Source: Dermacoccus abyssi (GTDB lineage: Bacteria > Actinomycetota > Actinomycetes > Actinomycetales > Dermatophilaceae). From it: a stretch of DNA of 64,000 nt. Where the stretch lies: contig NZ_QWLM01000001.1 in assembly GCF_003515945.1 (NCBI RefSeq), positions 124,001 to 188,000 of the forward strand, given 5' to 3'. The position numbers were made by a program, and so were the translations under genes. Positions 47,191 through 56,339 of the stretch are shown here, in pieces (within the stretch, counting starts at the first letter, position 1; every line of letters starts with the position of its first letter). The notes under the pieces are model-generated. The model was not told the DNA's origin. It saw only the letters and a program-made list of their open reading frames with translations, and ran no database searches.

Positions 47191-49212
47191 CTACTTGGCT
47201 GCGGCCGCCTTCGGCTTGTCGGCGTACACCGTCGACACGCCGATCGGGTCGCCACCCTTCGGGTACGCCACCGCGAGCGCCCGAGAAATGCCCCGCGCCT
47301 TGGCTGACGACCCCGTGCCGTTGTTGTGGTTCGCATCATCCTGGAGGAACCACTCGGGGTGCGGCAGGGCTTCCGACGCCCAGTCGTAGACGCGCAGGTT
47401 CGGGTAGCGCTTCGTGGCCGCCACGACCTTCTCGTTGAACGCCGCCATGTTCTTGTTGGCGTACAGCGGGTTGTTCACCCAGGCCTGCGTCACCGACGTC
47501 ACCCACAGCACCTTGGCGTTCTTCGGTATCTGCTTGAGCAGCGCATCGACGCGCATGTCGGCCGTGAACGGCGGCTCGCCCTTCGCCATCGTCGCGGCAT
47601 CGTTCATGCCGAGCGCGATGACCCAGCAGCCGTCGAAGCCTTCGCGCACGTGCTGGGCCACGGCCTCCTTGCCGTTCGTGTCGCTACCGAAGTGCTCGAT
47701 GATGTTGCGGCCGCCCTTGATGTCCTCGAGCACCGTCGTCACCCCAACGCCCTGGTAGCGCGCGCGGATGCGTTTGGCCGGATCGGTGATGTTGGTCGAG
47801 GCACCGTCCTCGAGCCCGAGCGACGACGAGTCACCGATGTGCACAACCTTGTCGCAGGACGTCTTGAGCGGCTTCCCCGGTTGCGGGTAGGCAACGGCTG
47901 GAGCCGCAGCGGCCTTCTTCGCCGCCTTCTTCTCCGAGTCCGCATTCTGCTTCGCCGCGATTTCGTTGACCGACATCTGCGGCAGGTTGCCGACCGCCGC
48001 CATCGCGCCGACGGAGAGCGCCGTCAGAGCAGCACCACCGACGATGAACGGCGGCAGCACACGTCGGCTCGCACCTGCACGCATCGGCGCTGTGCCGCGC
48101 TTCCACGCCCCGACGAGCCCGTAACGGCGGATCGGGTCCTCCACCACGACCCAGGACAGCGACGCGATGACGAGCGTCAACACGACGACGATCGTGCCTC
48201 GCAGGAGGGTGTTGCCGTAGAACGAACGCTCGGGCAGAAACGCCGCAACCGGCATGTGCCAAAGGTAGATGCCGTACGTACGCTCACCGAGCCAGCGCAA
48301 CGGCTGCACCGACAGCACCTTCGCGATGACGTTGTTCGGGTGTGCCGCGGCGAAGAGCACCATGCACGTCGCGATCGTGAGCAGCGCGATGCCACCGCGG
48401 TAGATGAAGGGGGACGTCTCCGTCGTGAACGCCGCGAGCAGGCCGATGCCGACGAGACCTAGGGCGCCGATGAGGGTCACGCCCGCGCGATGAGCAGCAC
48501 TCGCGAAACGCTCGGCGACGCTCGGGTGCCACAGGAAGGCGAGGGCAGCACCCCAGAGGAGCCCGCCGGCACGGGTGTCCGTGCCCTCGTAGGCCCGTGT
48601 GGCGTCGGCGTTGCCCGTCGGCGCGACGACGGCGAGCAGGATCATCGAGACAAGCCCGAGCGCGAACGTCACACCGGCGACCTGCTTGAAGCGCCCCTTG
48701 AACACCGTGAGGAGACCGAGCAGGAGCAGCGGCCACAGGACGTAGAACTGCTCTTCCACCGACAGCGACCACAGGTGCTCCAGGGGCGAGGGCCCCTCGA
48801 AGCGGTTGAAGTAGGTGTCGCCCTCGAGGATCGTGCGCCAGTTCGCCACATAGAAGAGAGCCGCGAGCGCCTCGCTCGTTCGCTCACCGAGTTTGTCGGG
48901 CGTGAGCAACGCAACCGCGATCGTGACGACGACGAGCAGGAGCACGACGGCCGGCAGAAGTCGGCGGGCACGACGGATCCAGAACGTCTTCAGCCTCAGG
49001 CTGCCCTTGCGCTGCCACGAACTGATGAGCAGCGACGTGATGAGGTACCCGCTGAGGGTGAAGAACACACCCACGCCCAGCAGGCCACCACTCATGTGTG
49101 GCACACCCACGTGGTAGGCGATGACGAGGGCGACGGCAATGGCACGCAGGCCGTCCAACTCCGGGTAATAAGCAGCGCGCGCGTCTGTGGGCCGTGGCAC
49201 CGGCGTCCGCAC
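47191..49212 (-). CDS. OafA/YrhL-type acyltransferase with SGNH domain
   Basis: A 673-residue membrane acyltransferase. Ten or so helices form the acyltransferase-3 domain, opening YYPELDGLRAIAVALVIAYH with the conserved histidine. VGVFFTLSGYLITSLLI and the HLWSLSVEEQFYVLWPL block are also family features. A linker rich in Lys and Ala leads to a periplasmic SGNH esterase-like domain from about 440: VVHIGDSSSLGLEDG (nucleophile Ser), VIALGMNDAATM and the Asp/His pair in DDANHNNGTG. Such proteins O-acetylate surface sugars or peptidoglycan. The GTG 49212 has no strong ribosome site. Confidence 0.92.
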   Translation of the reverse strand: MRTPVPRPTDARAAYYPELDGLRAIAVALVIAYHVGVPHMSGGLLGVGVFFTLSGYLITSLLISSWQRKGSLRLKTFWIRRARRLLPAVVLLLVVVTIAVALLTPDKLGERTSEALAALFYVANWRTILEGDTYFNRFEGPSPLEHLWSLSVEEQFYVLWPLLLLGLLTVFKGRFKQVAGVTFALGLVSMILLAVVAPTGNADATRAYEGTDTRAGGLLWGAALAFLWHPSVAERFASAAHRAGVTLIGALGLVGIGLLAAFTTETSPFIYRGGIALLTIATCMVLFAAAHPNNVIAKVLSVQPLRWLGERTYGIYLWHMPVAAFLPERSFYGNTLLRGTIVVVLTLVIASLSWVVVEDPIRRYGLVGAWKRGTAPMRAGASRRVLPPFIVGGAALTALSVGAMAAVGNLPQMSVNEIAAKQNADSEKKAAKKAAAAPAVAYPQPGKPLKTSCDKVVHIGDSSSLGLEDGASTNITDPAKRIRARYQGVGVTTVLEDIKGGRNIIEHFGSDTNGKEAVAQHVREGFDGCWVIALGMNDAATMAKGEPPFTADMRVDALLKQIPKNAKVLWVTSVTQAWVNNPLYANKNMAAFNEKVVAATKRYPNLRVYDWASEALPHPEWFLQDDANHNNGTGSSAKARGISRALAVAYPKGGDPIGVSTVYADKPKAAAAK

Positions 49213-49325
49213 TTCAAAATCGACTCACCACGGTGGAGTTCCCCGCCCACCGCGTGGTCCGACCATAAGAAAGGACTCTTAATGCCCCCCGAAATTCCGC
49301 GGCATTCCGGTCACGATTTGACAAC

Positions 49326-49345
49326 GCTCACCCGCGGGGGTGAGC
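49326..49345. terminator. Short GC stem-loop between ispH and acyltransferase gene
   Basis: GCTCACCC paired with GGGTGAGC around a four-base loop, 24 bp beyond the ispH stop. It may end the ispH message before the acyltransferase promoter. Eight base pairs without a U tract make this a modest call. Confidence 0.5.
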
Positions 49346-49369
49346 CAAAAATCGTCTTACGCCGCGAGG

Positions 49370-50380
49370 TCAGTGAAGGTCTGCGACGAAACCCTGACCG
49401 ACGACCTTGGCACCGTCCGGAAGACCGCGCGCCTTGAGGTCGCGACGCAGTTCCATCGGCAGCGCGAACGTCAGCGATTCCTCGGCCGAGATGATCGGCT
49501 TGACGTCCTCGTAACCGCGCTCGGCGAGGAACTCGAGAACCTCGCGCACGAGGATCTCGGGAACCGAGGCTCCGGAGGTGACGCCGACCGTGCCGACGCC
49601 GTCAAGCCACGCCGGGTCGATCTCGGCGGCGTAGTCGACGAGGTGACCGTCCTTGGCACCGTGCTCGAGCGCCACCTCGACGAGACGCACCGAGTTCGAC
49701 GAGTTACGCGAGCCGACGACGATCATGAGGTCGGTGTCCGCCGCCATCTCCTTGACCGCGAGCTGACGGTTCTGCGTGGCGTAGCAGATGTCGTCGCTCG
49801 GCGGATCCTGCAGTTTCGGGAACTTCTCGCGCAGACGGCGCACCGTCTCCATCGTCTCGTCCACGGAAAGTGTGGTCTGCGACAGCCACACCACGCGCTC
49901 CGGGTCGCGAACCTCGACGTTCTTCACGTCGTCGGGGCCGTCGACGAGGGTGATGTGCTCGGGCGCCTCGCCGGAAGTACCGATGACCTCTTCGTGCCCC
50001 TCGTGCCCGATGAGGAGGATGTCGTAATCGGCATCCGCAAACCGGATGGCCTCGCGGTGCACCTTCGTCACGAGCGGGCACGTGGCATCGATCGTCTTGA
50101 GTGACAGCGCCTTGGCCTCGTCGTGAACGACGGGGGCCACACCGTGCGCCGAGAAGACGACGGTGGCGCCCTCGGGCACCTCGTCGGTCTCGTCGACGAA
50201 GATCGCGCCGCGACGTTCGAGCGTCGTCACGACGTGCTTGTTGTGGACGATCTCCTTACGCACGTACACCGGCGGGCCGTAGAGGTCGAGAGCCTTCTCG
50301 ACGGTGATCACGGCACGGTCGACGCCCGCGCAGTACCCGCGCGGGGCGGCCAGCAGGACACGCTTCGTCTGAGTTTCCAC
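49370..50380 (-). CDS. ispH: 4-hydroxy-3-methylbut-2-enyl diphosphate reductase
   Basis: A 336-residue Fe-S enzyme that makes IPP and DMAPP in the last step of the MEP isoprenoid pathway. The three cluster cysteines are in [31 protein letters not shown] and [29 protein letters not shown] binds the diphosphate, and [16 protein letters not shown] is near the end. The GTG 50380 is the start. It is divergent from xseA across 55 bp, an arrangement usual in Actinobacteria. Confidence 0.96.
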   Translation of the reverse strand: METQTKRVLLAAPRGYCAGVDRAVITVEKALDLYGPPVYVRKEIVHNKHVVTTLERRGAIFVDETDEVPEGATVVFSAHGVAPVVHDEAKALSLKTIDATCPLVTKVHREAIRFADADYDILLIGHEGHEEVIGTSGEAPEHITLVDGPDDVKNVEVRDPERVVWLSQTTLSVDETMETVRRLREKFPKLQDPPSDDICYATQNRQLAVKEMAADTDLMIVVGSRNSSNSVRLVEVALEHGAKDGHLVDYAAEIDPAWLDGVGTVGVTSGASVPEILVREVLEFLAERGYEDVKPIISAEESLTFALPMELRRDLKARGLPDGAKVVGQGFVADLH

Positions 50381-50435
50381 AACCCCATGGTAACGACCCG
50401 CGCTGTGTGCCGCCTTGACGCCTACAGTGGGCGGG

Positions 50436-51748
50436 GTGACGAACGTTCCCCCACACCTTCCTCAGCTTGCGGGTGACACGAGCGCCGAATCGCCGTGGCC
50501 CGTGCGCGTGCTGAGCATGAAGATCGCCGAGTACGTCGATCGCATGTCGCCGCTGTGGGTCGAGGGCCAGATCGTCCAGCTCAACGTGCGCGCCCGCACC
50601 GCCTACCTCACCCTGCGTGATGCCGACGTCGACATGTCCCTGTCGCTCACCGTCCCGACGAACACGCTCAACGCGATGGGGCCGCTCGTGCGCGAGGGGG
50701 CGCGAGTCGTCGTCCACGCGAAACCGACGTTCTGGACGAAACGTGGCCAACTCATGCTCGAGGGTCGCGTCATGCGTCCCGTCGGCGAGGGCGAACTGCT
50801 GCTCCGTCTCGAGCAACTCAAGCGAACGCTCGCGGCCGAAGGCATCTTTGACCGCGACCGCAAGAAGGCCCTTCCGTTCCTCCCCCGCCGCATCGGGCTG
50901 GTCACCGGCCGAGCGGGTGCCGCAGAGAACGACGTCGTCGAGAACGCTCGCAGACGATGGCCCACAGCACGCTTCGAGATTCGTCAGGTCGCCGTCCAGG
51001 GCCCCGACACGGTGCAGCAGGTCGGCGGTGCCATCCGCGAACTCGACGAGATCGACGACGTCGACGTGATCGTCGTCGCGCGCGGCGGCGGCTCCTTCGA
51101 AGACCTCCTGCCGTTCAGCAACGAAGCACTCGTGCGCGTCGTCGCCGCAGCCCGCACGCCGATCGTCAGTGCCATCGGCCACGACGTCGACACGCCCTTG
51201 CTCGACCACGTGGCGACCTGCGCGCGTCGACGCCCACGGACGCGGGCAAGAGCATCGTGCCGGACCTGGCCCTCGAGAGCTCGTCGCTGCGTGAGGCGCG
51301 GGTGCGCCTCAGCCAGGGGCTGCGCGGGCGCTTCGCCGCCGAACGGCGCCACCTCAACGCCCTCGCTTCCCGGCCGGCGTTGGCCGACCCGAGTTCGCTC
51401 GTCGCCGACCGACGTGACGACCTCGACCGCATGACGAACCGCAGCGCCTACGCCCTGCGCCAACGCCTCTCGCGCGCCCACGACCAAGTCGCTCACGCCC
51501 GTGCGCAGGTCGTCGCGCTCTCACCGCAACGCACGCTCGATCGTGGGTACGCCGTCGTCCAGCAGGTCGACGGCACCCTCGTCACCTCGCGTAGGAGCGT
51601 CAGGGCCAACGACCTGCTCAAGGTGACGGTGGCCGACGGCAACTTCGCCGCCACCCCGGTGTCGGCACCCCCGACGCGAGACTCGAAGGCGCCCACGCCG
51701 AAGAAGAAGACGAACGCCGCCCGAAAGACACGAGGAGACGACGCATGA
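50436..51748 (+). pseudogene. xseA: Exodeoxyribonuclease VII large subunit, frameshifted
   Basis: About 437 residues if repaired. The N-terminal OB fold (PWPVRVLSMKIAEYVDRMSP) and catalytic region LVTGRAGAAENDVVENARRR, then VIVVARGGGSFEDLLPFSNE and SAIGHDVDTPLLDHVA, are in one frame. At about 51213-51217 the frame is lost. The expected DLRASTPTDAGKSIVPDLA continues in another frame to the TGA at 51748, including the coiled coil and DRGYAVVQ. One G appears to be missing. As xseB follows in a coupled way, the gene is probably intact in the organism and the break a consensus error. The exonuclease degrades single-stranded DNA. Confidence 0.88.
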
Positions 51749-52047
51749 GCGACGACACACAGAACGCAGGCGAAGCGACCGGCACCAACGCCTCGACACT
51801 CACGGCCGTCGACACCAGCGACATCGCCCAGATGGGCTACGAGCAGGCCCGCGACGAACTCGCGTCCATCGTGTCCACGCTGGAGAGTGGCCGCACCCCA
51901 CTCGAGGAGAGCATGCGCCTGTGGGAACGCGGCGAGGCTCTCGCCGATCACTGCTCGACGTGGCTCGACGGTGCACAGTCACGCATCGAGGACGCCGTGG
52001 CGCGGCGCGAGGGCCGCGACGGTGAGGGTGACGCCGAGCAGGAGTGA
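51745..52047 (+). CDS. xseB: Exodeoxyribonuclease VII small subunit
   Basis: A 100-residue protein. The core GYEQARDELASIVSTLESGR, then TPLEESMRLWERGEALADHC, is the XseB helical hairpin. The N-terminal 30 residues and the acidic tail (GRDGEGDAEQE) are extensions typical of Actinobacteria. The ATG overlaps the xseA stop (ATGA), so several copies per large subunit would be made through coupling and re-initiation. Confidence 0.94.
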   Translation: MSDDTQNAGEATGTNASTLTAVDTSDIAQMGYEQARDELASIVSTLESGRTPLEESMRLWERGEALADHCSTWLDGAQSRIEDAVARREGRDGEGDAEQE

Positions 52048-52110
52048 GCTGACCGGCCGGGCGTCGAAGTTCCGAGATTCAGCTCGACCGACGACGGCCG
52101 AGCCGCAGCG

Positions 52111-52704
52111 TCACTTCGTGACGGCGCTGATGGGCTTGGCCGACTTCGCGACCTGCTCGAGCTGATTCCACGTGCCCTTGCCGGTGACGACGGTGTCGAG
52201 GCCCGCCAGCGGCGTCGTGCGCACGAGCGCCTTCTGGTCGCCGTCCATCTCGACCTTGCGCCACGTGGCACCTCCAGCCTTGAGCTCACCGGAGTTCGTG
52301 CCCTTGGCGACCTTCGCGAACCACGCCGCGCCACCGTCCTTGCGCTGCTGGATCGAGAGGTAGTCCTCGCCCGCACCCTGGTATCCGGCGCGCCAACGCT
52401 CCGGGTTCTCCTTGTCGCCGGGGATCATCGCCGCGTGAACGGGACGCCAGGGCGAACCGAGGCCGTCGGCAACAGCGACGTCCCACTTCTTCGACTGCGA
52501 GACCTGCCCGGCCACGCCTGCCGCGTCGACCGTGGCGAGTTTCGTCGCACCCTGACGAGGAATCAGGGCCAAAAGCACCAAACACCCCGCGATACAGGCG
52601 ATCATGGACAGGACCATGCTCTTGGCATTGCCCTGCATCCCACGCCGCTTCGGCGGCTGGGGTGTCGGGTTGTCGTTCGTGGCGGTTTCGGGGGGCGTGC
52701 TCAC
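52111..52704 (-). CDS. DUF4245 domain protein
   Basis: A 197-residue membrane-anchored protein. A basic N-terminus ([15 protein letters not shown]) leads to one helix ([20 protein letters not shown]). The outer domain has [40 protein letters not shown] and the final [11 protein letters not shown], the DUF4245 pattern. Its place between xseB and glpX is conserved in Actinobacteria. The GTG 52704 starts it. Function unknown. Confidence 0.88.
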   Translation of the reverse strand: MSTPPETATNDNPTPQPPKRRGMQGNAKSMVLSMIACIAGCLVLLALIPRQGATKLATVDAAGVAGQVSQSKKWDVAVADGLGSPWRPVHAAMIPGDKENPERWRAGYQGAGEDYLSIQQRKDGGAAWFAKVAKGTNSGELKAGGATWRKVEMDGDQKALVRTTPLAGLDTVVTGKGTWNQLEQVAKSAKPISAVTK

Positions 52705-52820
52705 GCCCCTATGGTCTCCGACAATGCCCCGTCGGAGCGAACCGGGTCCGTCCGAGCGCTCACGGCGGTGCGATGCCGAGCCGTTCGACGCCGTCGTTCC
52801 AACCCCGAGGAGACATCGAC

Positions 52821-53825
52821 GTGACCACGTCCCTGCCGACCTATCAGATCCCCGACCGCAACCTCGCGCTCGAACTCGTGCGCGTCACGGAGGCCGCCGC
52901 GATGGCCGCCGGCCCGTGGGTGGGCCGCGGCGACAAGAACGCAGCCGACGGTGCCGCCGTCGAGGCCATGCGCACGCTCATCTCGACGGTGAGCATGAAC
53001 GGCACCGTCGTCATCGGTGAGGGCGAGAAGGACGAGGCGCCGATGCTGTTCAACGGCGAGCGCGTCGGGGACGGTACGGGCCCGGACGTCGACGTCGCCG
53101 TCGACCCGATCGACGGCACCACGCTCACCGCCAAGGGCATGCCGAACGCCGTTTCCGTGCTCGCCGTGAGCGAGCGTGGCTCCATGTACGACCCGAGCGC
53201 CGTGTTCTACATGGACAAGCTCGCCACCGGCCCCGAGGCTGCGGACGTCGTCGACATCCGCCTGCCTGTCGCCGAGAACATCCGACGCATCGCGAAGGCC
53301 AAGGGCACCTCGAACAACGGCGTCACCGTCGTCCTGCTCGACCGCCCGCGCCACGAGGGCCTTGCCCAGGAGATCCGTGACGCCGGCGCCCGCATCAAGT
53401 TCATCTCCGATGGTGACGTCGCCGGCGCCATCATGGCCGCACGCCCGAACACCGGCGTCGACCTGCTCCTGGGCACCGGCGGCACCCCCGAGGGCATCAT
53501 CGCCGCCTGCGCGATCAAGTGCATCGGCGGCGTCATCCAGGGCCGTCTCGCCCCGAAGGACGACGAGGAGAAGCAGCGCGCTCTCGACGCCGGCCACGAC
53601 ATCAACCGCGTCCTCACGACGCACGACCTCGTGCGCGGCGACAACTGCTTCTTCGTCGCCACCGGCGTCACCGACGGCGAACTGCTGCGCGGCGTGCGCT
53701 ACCGCGAGGACGGCTGCACGACCAGCTCCCTCGTCATGCGCAGCAAGAGCGGTACCGTACGAGCCATCGAGGGCGAGCACCGCCTGAGCAAGGTGGCCGA
53801 GTACGCCTCCGAGCAGTACCAGTAA
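52821..53825 (+). CDS. glpX: Class II fructose-1,6-bisphosphatase
   Basis: A 334-residue metal-dependent gluconeogenic phosphatase. Active-site motifs are [36 protein letters not shown] and [34 protein letters not shown] and [15 protein letters not shown] follow. It is the GlpX type, which replaces class I FBPase in Actinobacteria. The GTG 52821 has GAGGAG eleven bases upstream and gives [14 protein letters not shown], the normal N-terminus; the open frame before it is not conserved sequence. Confidence 0.95.
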   Translation: MTTSLPTYQIPDRNLALELVRVTEAAAMAAGPWVGRGDKNAADGAAVEAMRTLISTVSMNGTVVIGEGEKDEAPMLFNGERVGDGTGPDVDVAVDPIDGTTLTAKGMPNAVSVLAVSERGSMYDPSAVFYMDKLATGPEAADVVDIRLPVAENIRRIAKAKGTSNNGVTVVLLDRPRHEGLAQEIRDAGARIKFISDGDVAGAIMAARPNTGVDLLLGTGGTPEGIIAACAIKCIGGVIQGRLAPKDDEEKQRALDAGHDINRVLTTHDLVRGDNCFFVATGVTDGELLRGVRYREDGCTTSSLVMRSKSGTVRAIEGEHRLSKVAEYASEQYQ

Positions 53826-53845
53826 GCACGACCCGTCCCCCGCGC

Positions 53846-53873
53846 CCTCGTGGGGGTTCACGCCCCCACGAGG
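53846..53873 (+). promoter_or_regulatory. Stem-loop overlapping the ribosome site of the sugar kinase gene
   Basis: An 11-bp perfect stem (CCTCGTGGGGG with CCCCCACGAGG) and a six-base loop, 20 bp after glpX. Its right arm includes AGG of the AGGAG ribosome site (53871-53875) of the next gene. It can act as the glpX terminator and would also hide that site in a read-through message. Confidence 0.65.
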
Positions 53874-53879
53874 AGCCGC

Positions 53880-54818
53880 ATGTCCCAGCCGAACACCCGC
53901 ACCACGCTCGTCATCGGCGAGGCACTCATCGACGTCGTCCACGCACTCGACGGTGACGTGACCGAGCACGTCGGCGGCAGCCCGCTCAACGTCGCCGTGG
54001 GCCTCGCTCGGCTGGGGCACACCGCCGTGCTTGCCACGCACCTGGGCAACGACGCACGTGGCGAGCGCATCCGTGACCTGCTCACGGACGAGGGCGTCGA
54101 CGTCACGATGTCGAGCTTCGACCTCGAGTCGACCTCGACGGCCCAGGCCACGCTCGGCGAGGACGGTGCCGCCGAGTACGAGTTCGCCATCGAGTGGCCT
54201 CCCGTCACCGGCATTCCGCACGACGCCGAACACGTCCACACCGGCTCGATCGGTGCCTCTCTCGACACGGGGGCCGTGTCCGTTCTCGACGCACTCAAGG
54301 CCGCGCGCAGAGCCGCGACGACGTCGTTCGACCCGAACGTGCGGCCCTCCCTCATGAAGTCCCCCGAGGACGAGCGGGTTCGCGTCGAGGAGTTCCTCCA
54401 CCACATCGACGTCGTGAAGTCGTCCGACGAGGACGCCCAGTGGATCTACCCGAACCGTAGCTTGCGCGAGATCGCGCACGGCTGGGCCGAACTCGGCCCG
54501 CGACTCGTCGTCATCACGCGCGGTGGCGACGGCGCCTTAGTCGTCGTGGGCAACGGCGAGGAGCTCGAGTTCGCGGGCCACTCCGTCGAGGTCACCGATA
54601 CGGTCGGCGCCGGCGACTCGTTCATGTCCGGTCTCATCTCCGGCCTCCTCGACGCCGGCCTGCTGGGTGGCGCGGAAGCCCGTAGCCGCTTCGAGATGGC
54701 GCAGGCCGACGACGTGCGCCCCGCCCTCGAGCGCGCCCTCCTCACCTCGGCCACGACGGTGACGCGCGCCGGTTCGAACCCACCTCACCGCCTCGAGGTC
54801 GTCGCCGACGAGGCGTGA
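53880..54818 (+). CDS. PfkB-family carbohydrate kinase (fructokinase-like)
   Basis: A 312-residue ribokinase-fold enzyme. The N-terminal sugar site is GGSPLNVAVGLARLGH. The C-terminal PfkB signature 2 is VTDTVGAGDSFMSGLISGL with the catalytic aspartate. TSFDPNVRPSLMKS and VKSSDEDAQWIYPN are typical of fructokinases. ATG 53880 follows AGGAG. The gene lies beside glpX, so fructose phosphate metabolism is plausible, but 2-keto-3-deoxygluconate or other sugars cannot be excluded. Confidence 0.88.
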   Translation: MSQPNTRTTLVIGEALIDVVHALDGDVTEHVGGSPLNVAVGLARLGHTAVLATHLGNDARGERIRDLLTDEGVDVTMSSFDLESTSTAQATLGEDGAAEYEFAIEWPPVTGIPHDAEHVHTGSIGASLDTGAVSVLDALKAARRAATTSFDPNVRPSLMKSPEDERVRVEEFLHHIDVVKSSDEDAQWIYPNRSLREIAHGWAELGPRLVVITRGGDGALVVVGNGEELEFAGHSVEVTDTVGAGDSFMSGLISGLLDAGLLGGAEARSRFEMAQADDVRPALERALLTSATTVTRAGSNPPHRLEVVADEA

Positions 54819-54866
54819 GACTTCTCACCCCGCGCCTCCCACGGTGCATTCCACCCTTTGGTTTAG

Positions 54867-54885
54867 TTAGGTTCGCCTTACCTAA
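54867..54885 (+). promoter_or_regulatory. DtxR/IdeR iron box upstream of desA
   Basis: TTAGGTTCGCCTTACCTAA, a 19-bp palindrome of the DtxR/IdeR type, inside a longer perfect inverted repeat (TTAGTTAGGT and ACCTAACTAA, 54863-54889). It lies 17 bp before the desA start, where the bound repressor would block transcription in iron-replete cells. Confidence 0.93.
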
Positions 54886-54902
54886 CTAATTCAGGAGGTG
54901 CC

Positions 54903-56339
54903 GTGCGTCCCAACGCACTCTTCAGCGGCAAGAGCTTGCCCGAGTACAAGCAGGCGATCAGCGAAGCAGGGGCCGTCGTTGCCGACGCCGTGGCCTCGGC
55001 GAACCACCCGGCCACACCACGGCCACCGGCTCACCTGCGCTCCGTCGTCCGCCAGGTCGACCTCGATCGCCCCCTCGGTGAGCTGAGTTCGGCACTGGAG
55101 GAATCACGCGACCTCTTCCTCGAGCACGCGGTGTGGTTCCACGACGCCCGCTACCAAGCCCACCTCAACTGCCCCGTCGCCACGGCCGCCATCGCGGCCG
55201 ACGTCATCGCCTCGAGCGTCAACACGTCGGTGGACACGTGGGATCAGAGCCTCGCTGCCACCCACATCGAGACGCATCTGCTCGAGTGGCTGGCCGGCCG
55301 ACTCGGACTCGGCGATCTCGCCGACGGCGTCTTCACGAGCGGCGGCACGGCGTCGAACCTCCAGGCGCTCCTGCTCGCTCGGGAACACTCCACCGCCGAC
55401 GGCACTCCCCTCGACGCGCTACGCATCCTCACCTCACCCGAGGCCCACTTCAGCGTGACGAAGGCCGCCCGAACCCTCGGCCTCGCAGCCGACGCCGTCG
55501 TCCACTGCCCCACCGACGAGCGCGGCCGCCTGCGCCCCGACGGCGTGGAGAGCGCCATCGACGACGCCGAGAAAGCTGGCCTCACGGTCATGGCCGTCTC
55601 TGCCACTGCGGGGACGACCGACCGCGGCGCCGTCGACCCGCTCGCCGCGCTGGCACAGATCACGCACGGACGCGGGCTGTGGCTGCACGTCGATGCCGCC
55701 GTCGGCGGCGCGCTCGTGACGTCGAGCCGCCACTCCTCGCTGCTCGACGGGATCGGTGGCGCTGATTCGGTCACGGTCGACTTCCACAAGACGTGGTACC
55801 AGCCCGTGGCCGCGAGCGCCCTGCTCGTGCGGGACCGCCGCATGTTCGCGCACTCGCGCACGAATGCCGACTACCTCAACCCCGAGCACGCGCGTGTGCC
55901 CAACCTCGTCGACAAGAGCCTCGCCACGTCGCGTCGCTTCGATGCGCTCAAGCCGTGGATCACGTTGCGCACCCACGGCGCCGACGCCATCGGATCGTGG
56001 CTGGACGCCTCGCTCGACCTCGCGCAGGAGGCCCACACGATCGCGGAGGCGATGCCCGATCTCGAGCTCTTCGAGCGCCCGTCGACCCACATGCTGCTCT
56101 TCCGCTTCACGGCCGTCGACCTCGAACAGCGCGACGACGTCAATGACGCCATCCGGGAGACCCTCTTCATGGAGGGCCGCACGGTCATCGCCCGCACCCG
56201 CTGGGGCGGTGAGACGTGGCTCAAGCTCACGCTGCTCAACCCGATGGCCGACGCGGCCGATCTGCGCGCGACGTTCGACGACGTCGTGCGCACCGGCCAC
56301 CTCCTGGCCGGTGACCTGAGTGCGGAGGTGAGCGCATGA
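54903..56339 (+). CDS. desA: Lysine decarboxylase DesA (PLP-dependent)
   Basis: A 478-residue group II decarboxylase that makes cadaverine from lysine as the first step to desferrioxamine. The PLP lysine is about residue 296 in SVTVDFHKTWYQPVAAS. Other marks are GVFTSGGTASNLQALLLARE, the ring-stacking histidine in SPEAHFSVTKAA and WLHVDAAVGGALV. The GTG 54903 has AGGAGGTG eight bases upstream. Close relatives decarboxylate diaminobutyrate, but the following desB and NIS synthetase genes favour lysine. It is the first gene of an iron-regulated operon. Confidence 0.93.
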   Translation: MRPNALFSGKSLPEYKQAISEAGAVVADAVASANHPATPRPPAHLRSVVRQVDLDRPLGELSSALEESRDLFLEHAVWFHDARYQAHLNCPVATAAIAADVIASSVNTSVDTWDQSLAATHIETHLLEWLAGRLGLGDLADGVFTSGGTASNLQALLLAREHSTADGTPLDALRILTSPEAHFSVTKAARTLGLAADAVVHCPTDERGRLRPDGVESAIDDAEKAGLTVMAVSATAGTTDRGAVDPLAALAQITHGRGLWLHVDAAVGGALVTSSRHSSLLDGIGGADSVTVDFHKTWYQPVAASALLVRDRRMFAHSRTNADYLNPEHARVPNLVDKSLATSRRFDALKPWITLRTHGADAIGSWLDASLDLAQEAHTIAEAMPDLELFERPSTHMLLFRFTAVDLEQRDDVNDAIRETLFMEGRTVIARTRWGGETWLKLTLLNPMADAADLRATFDDVVRTGHLLAGDLSAEVSA

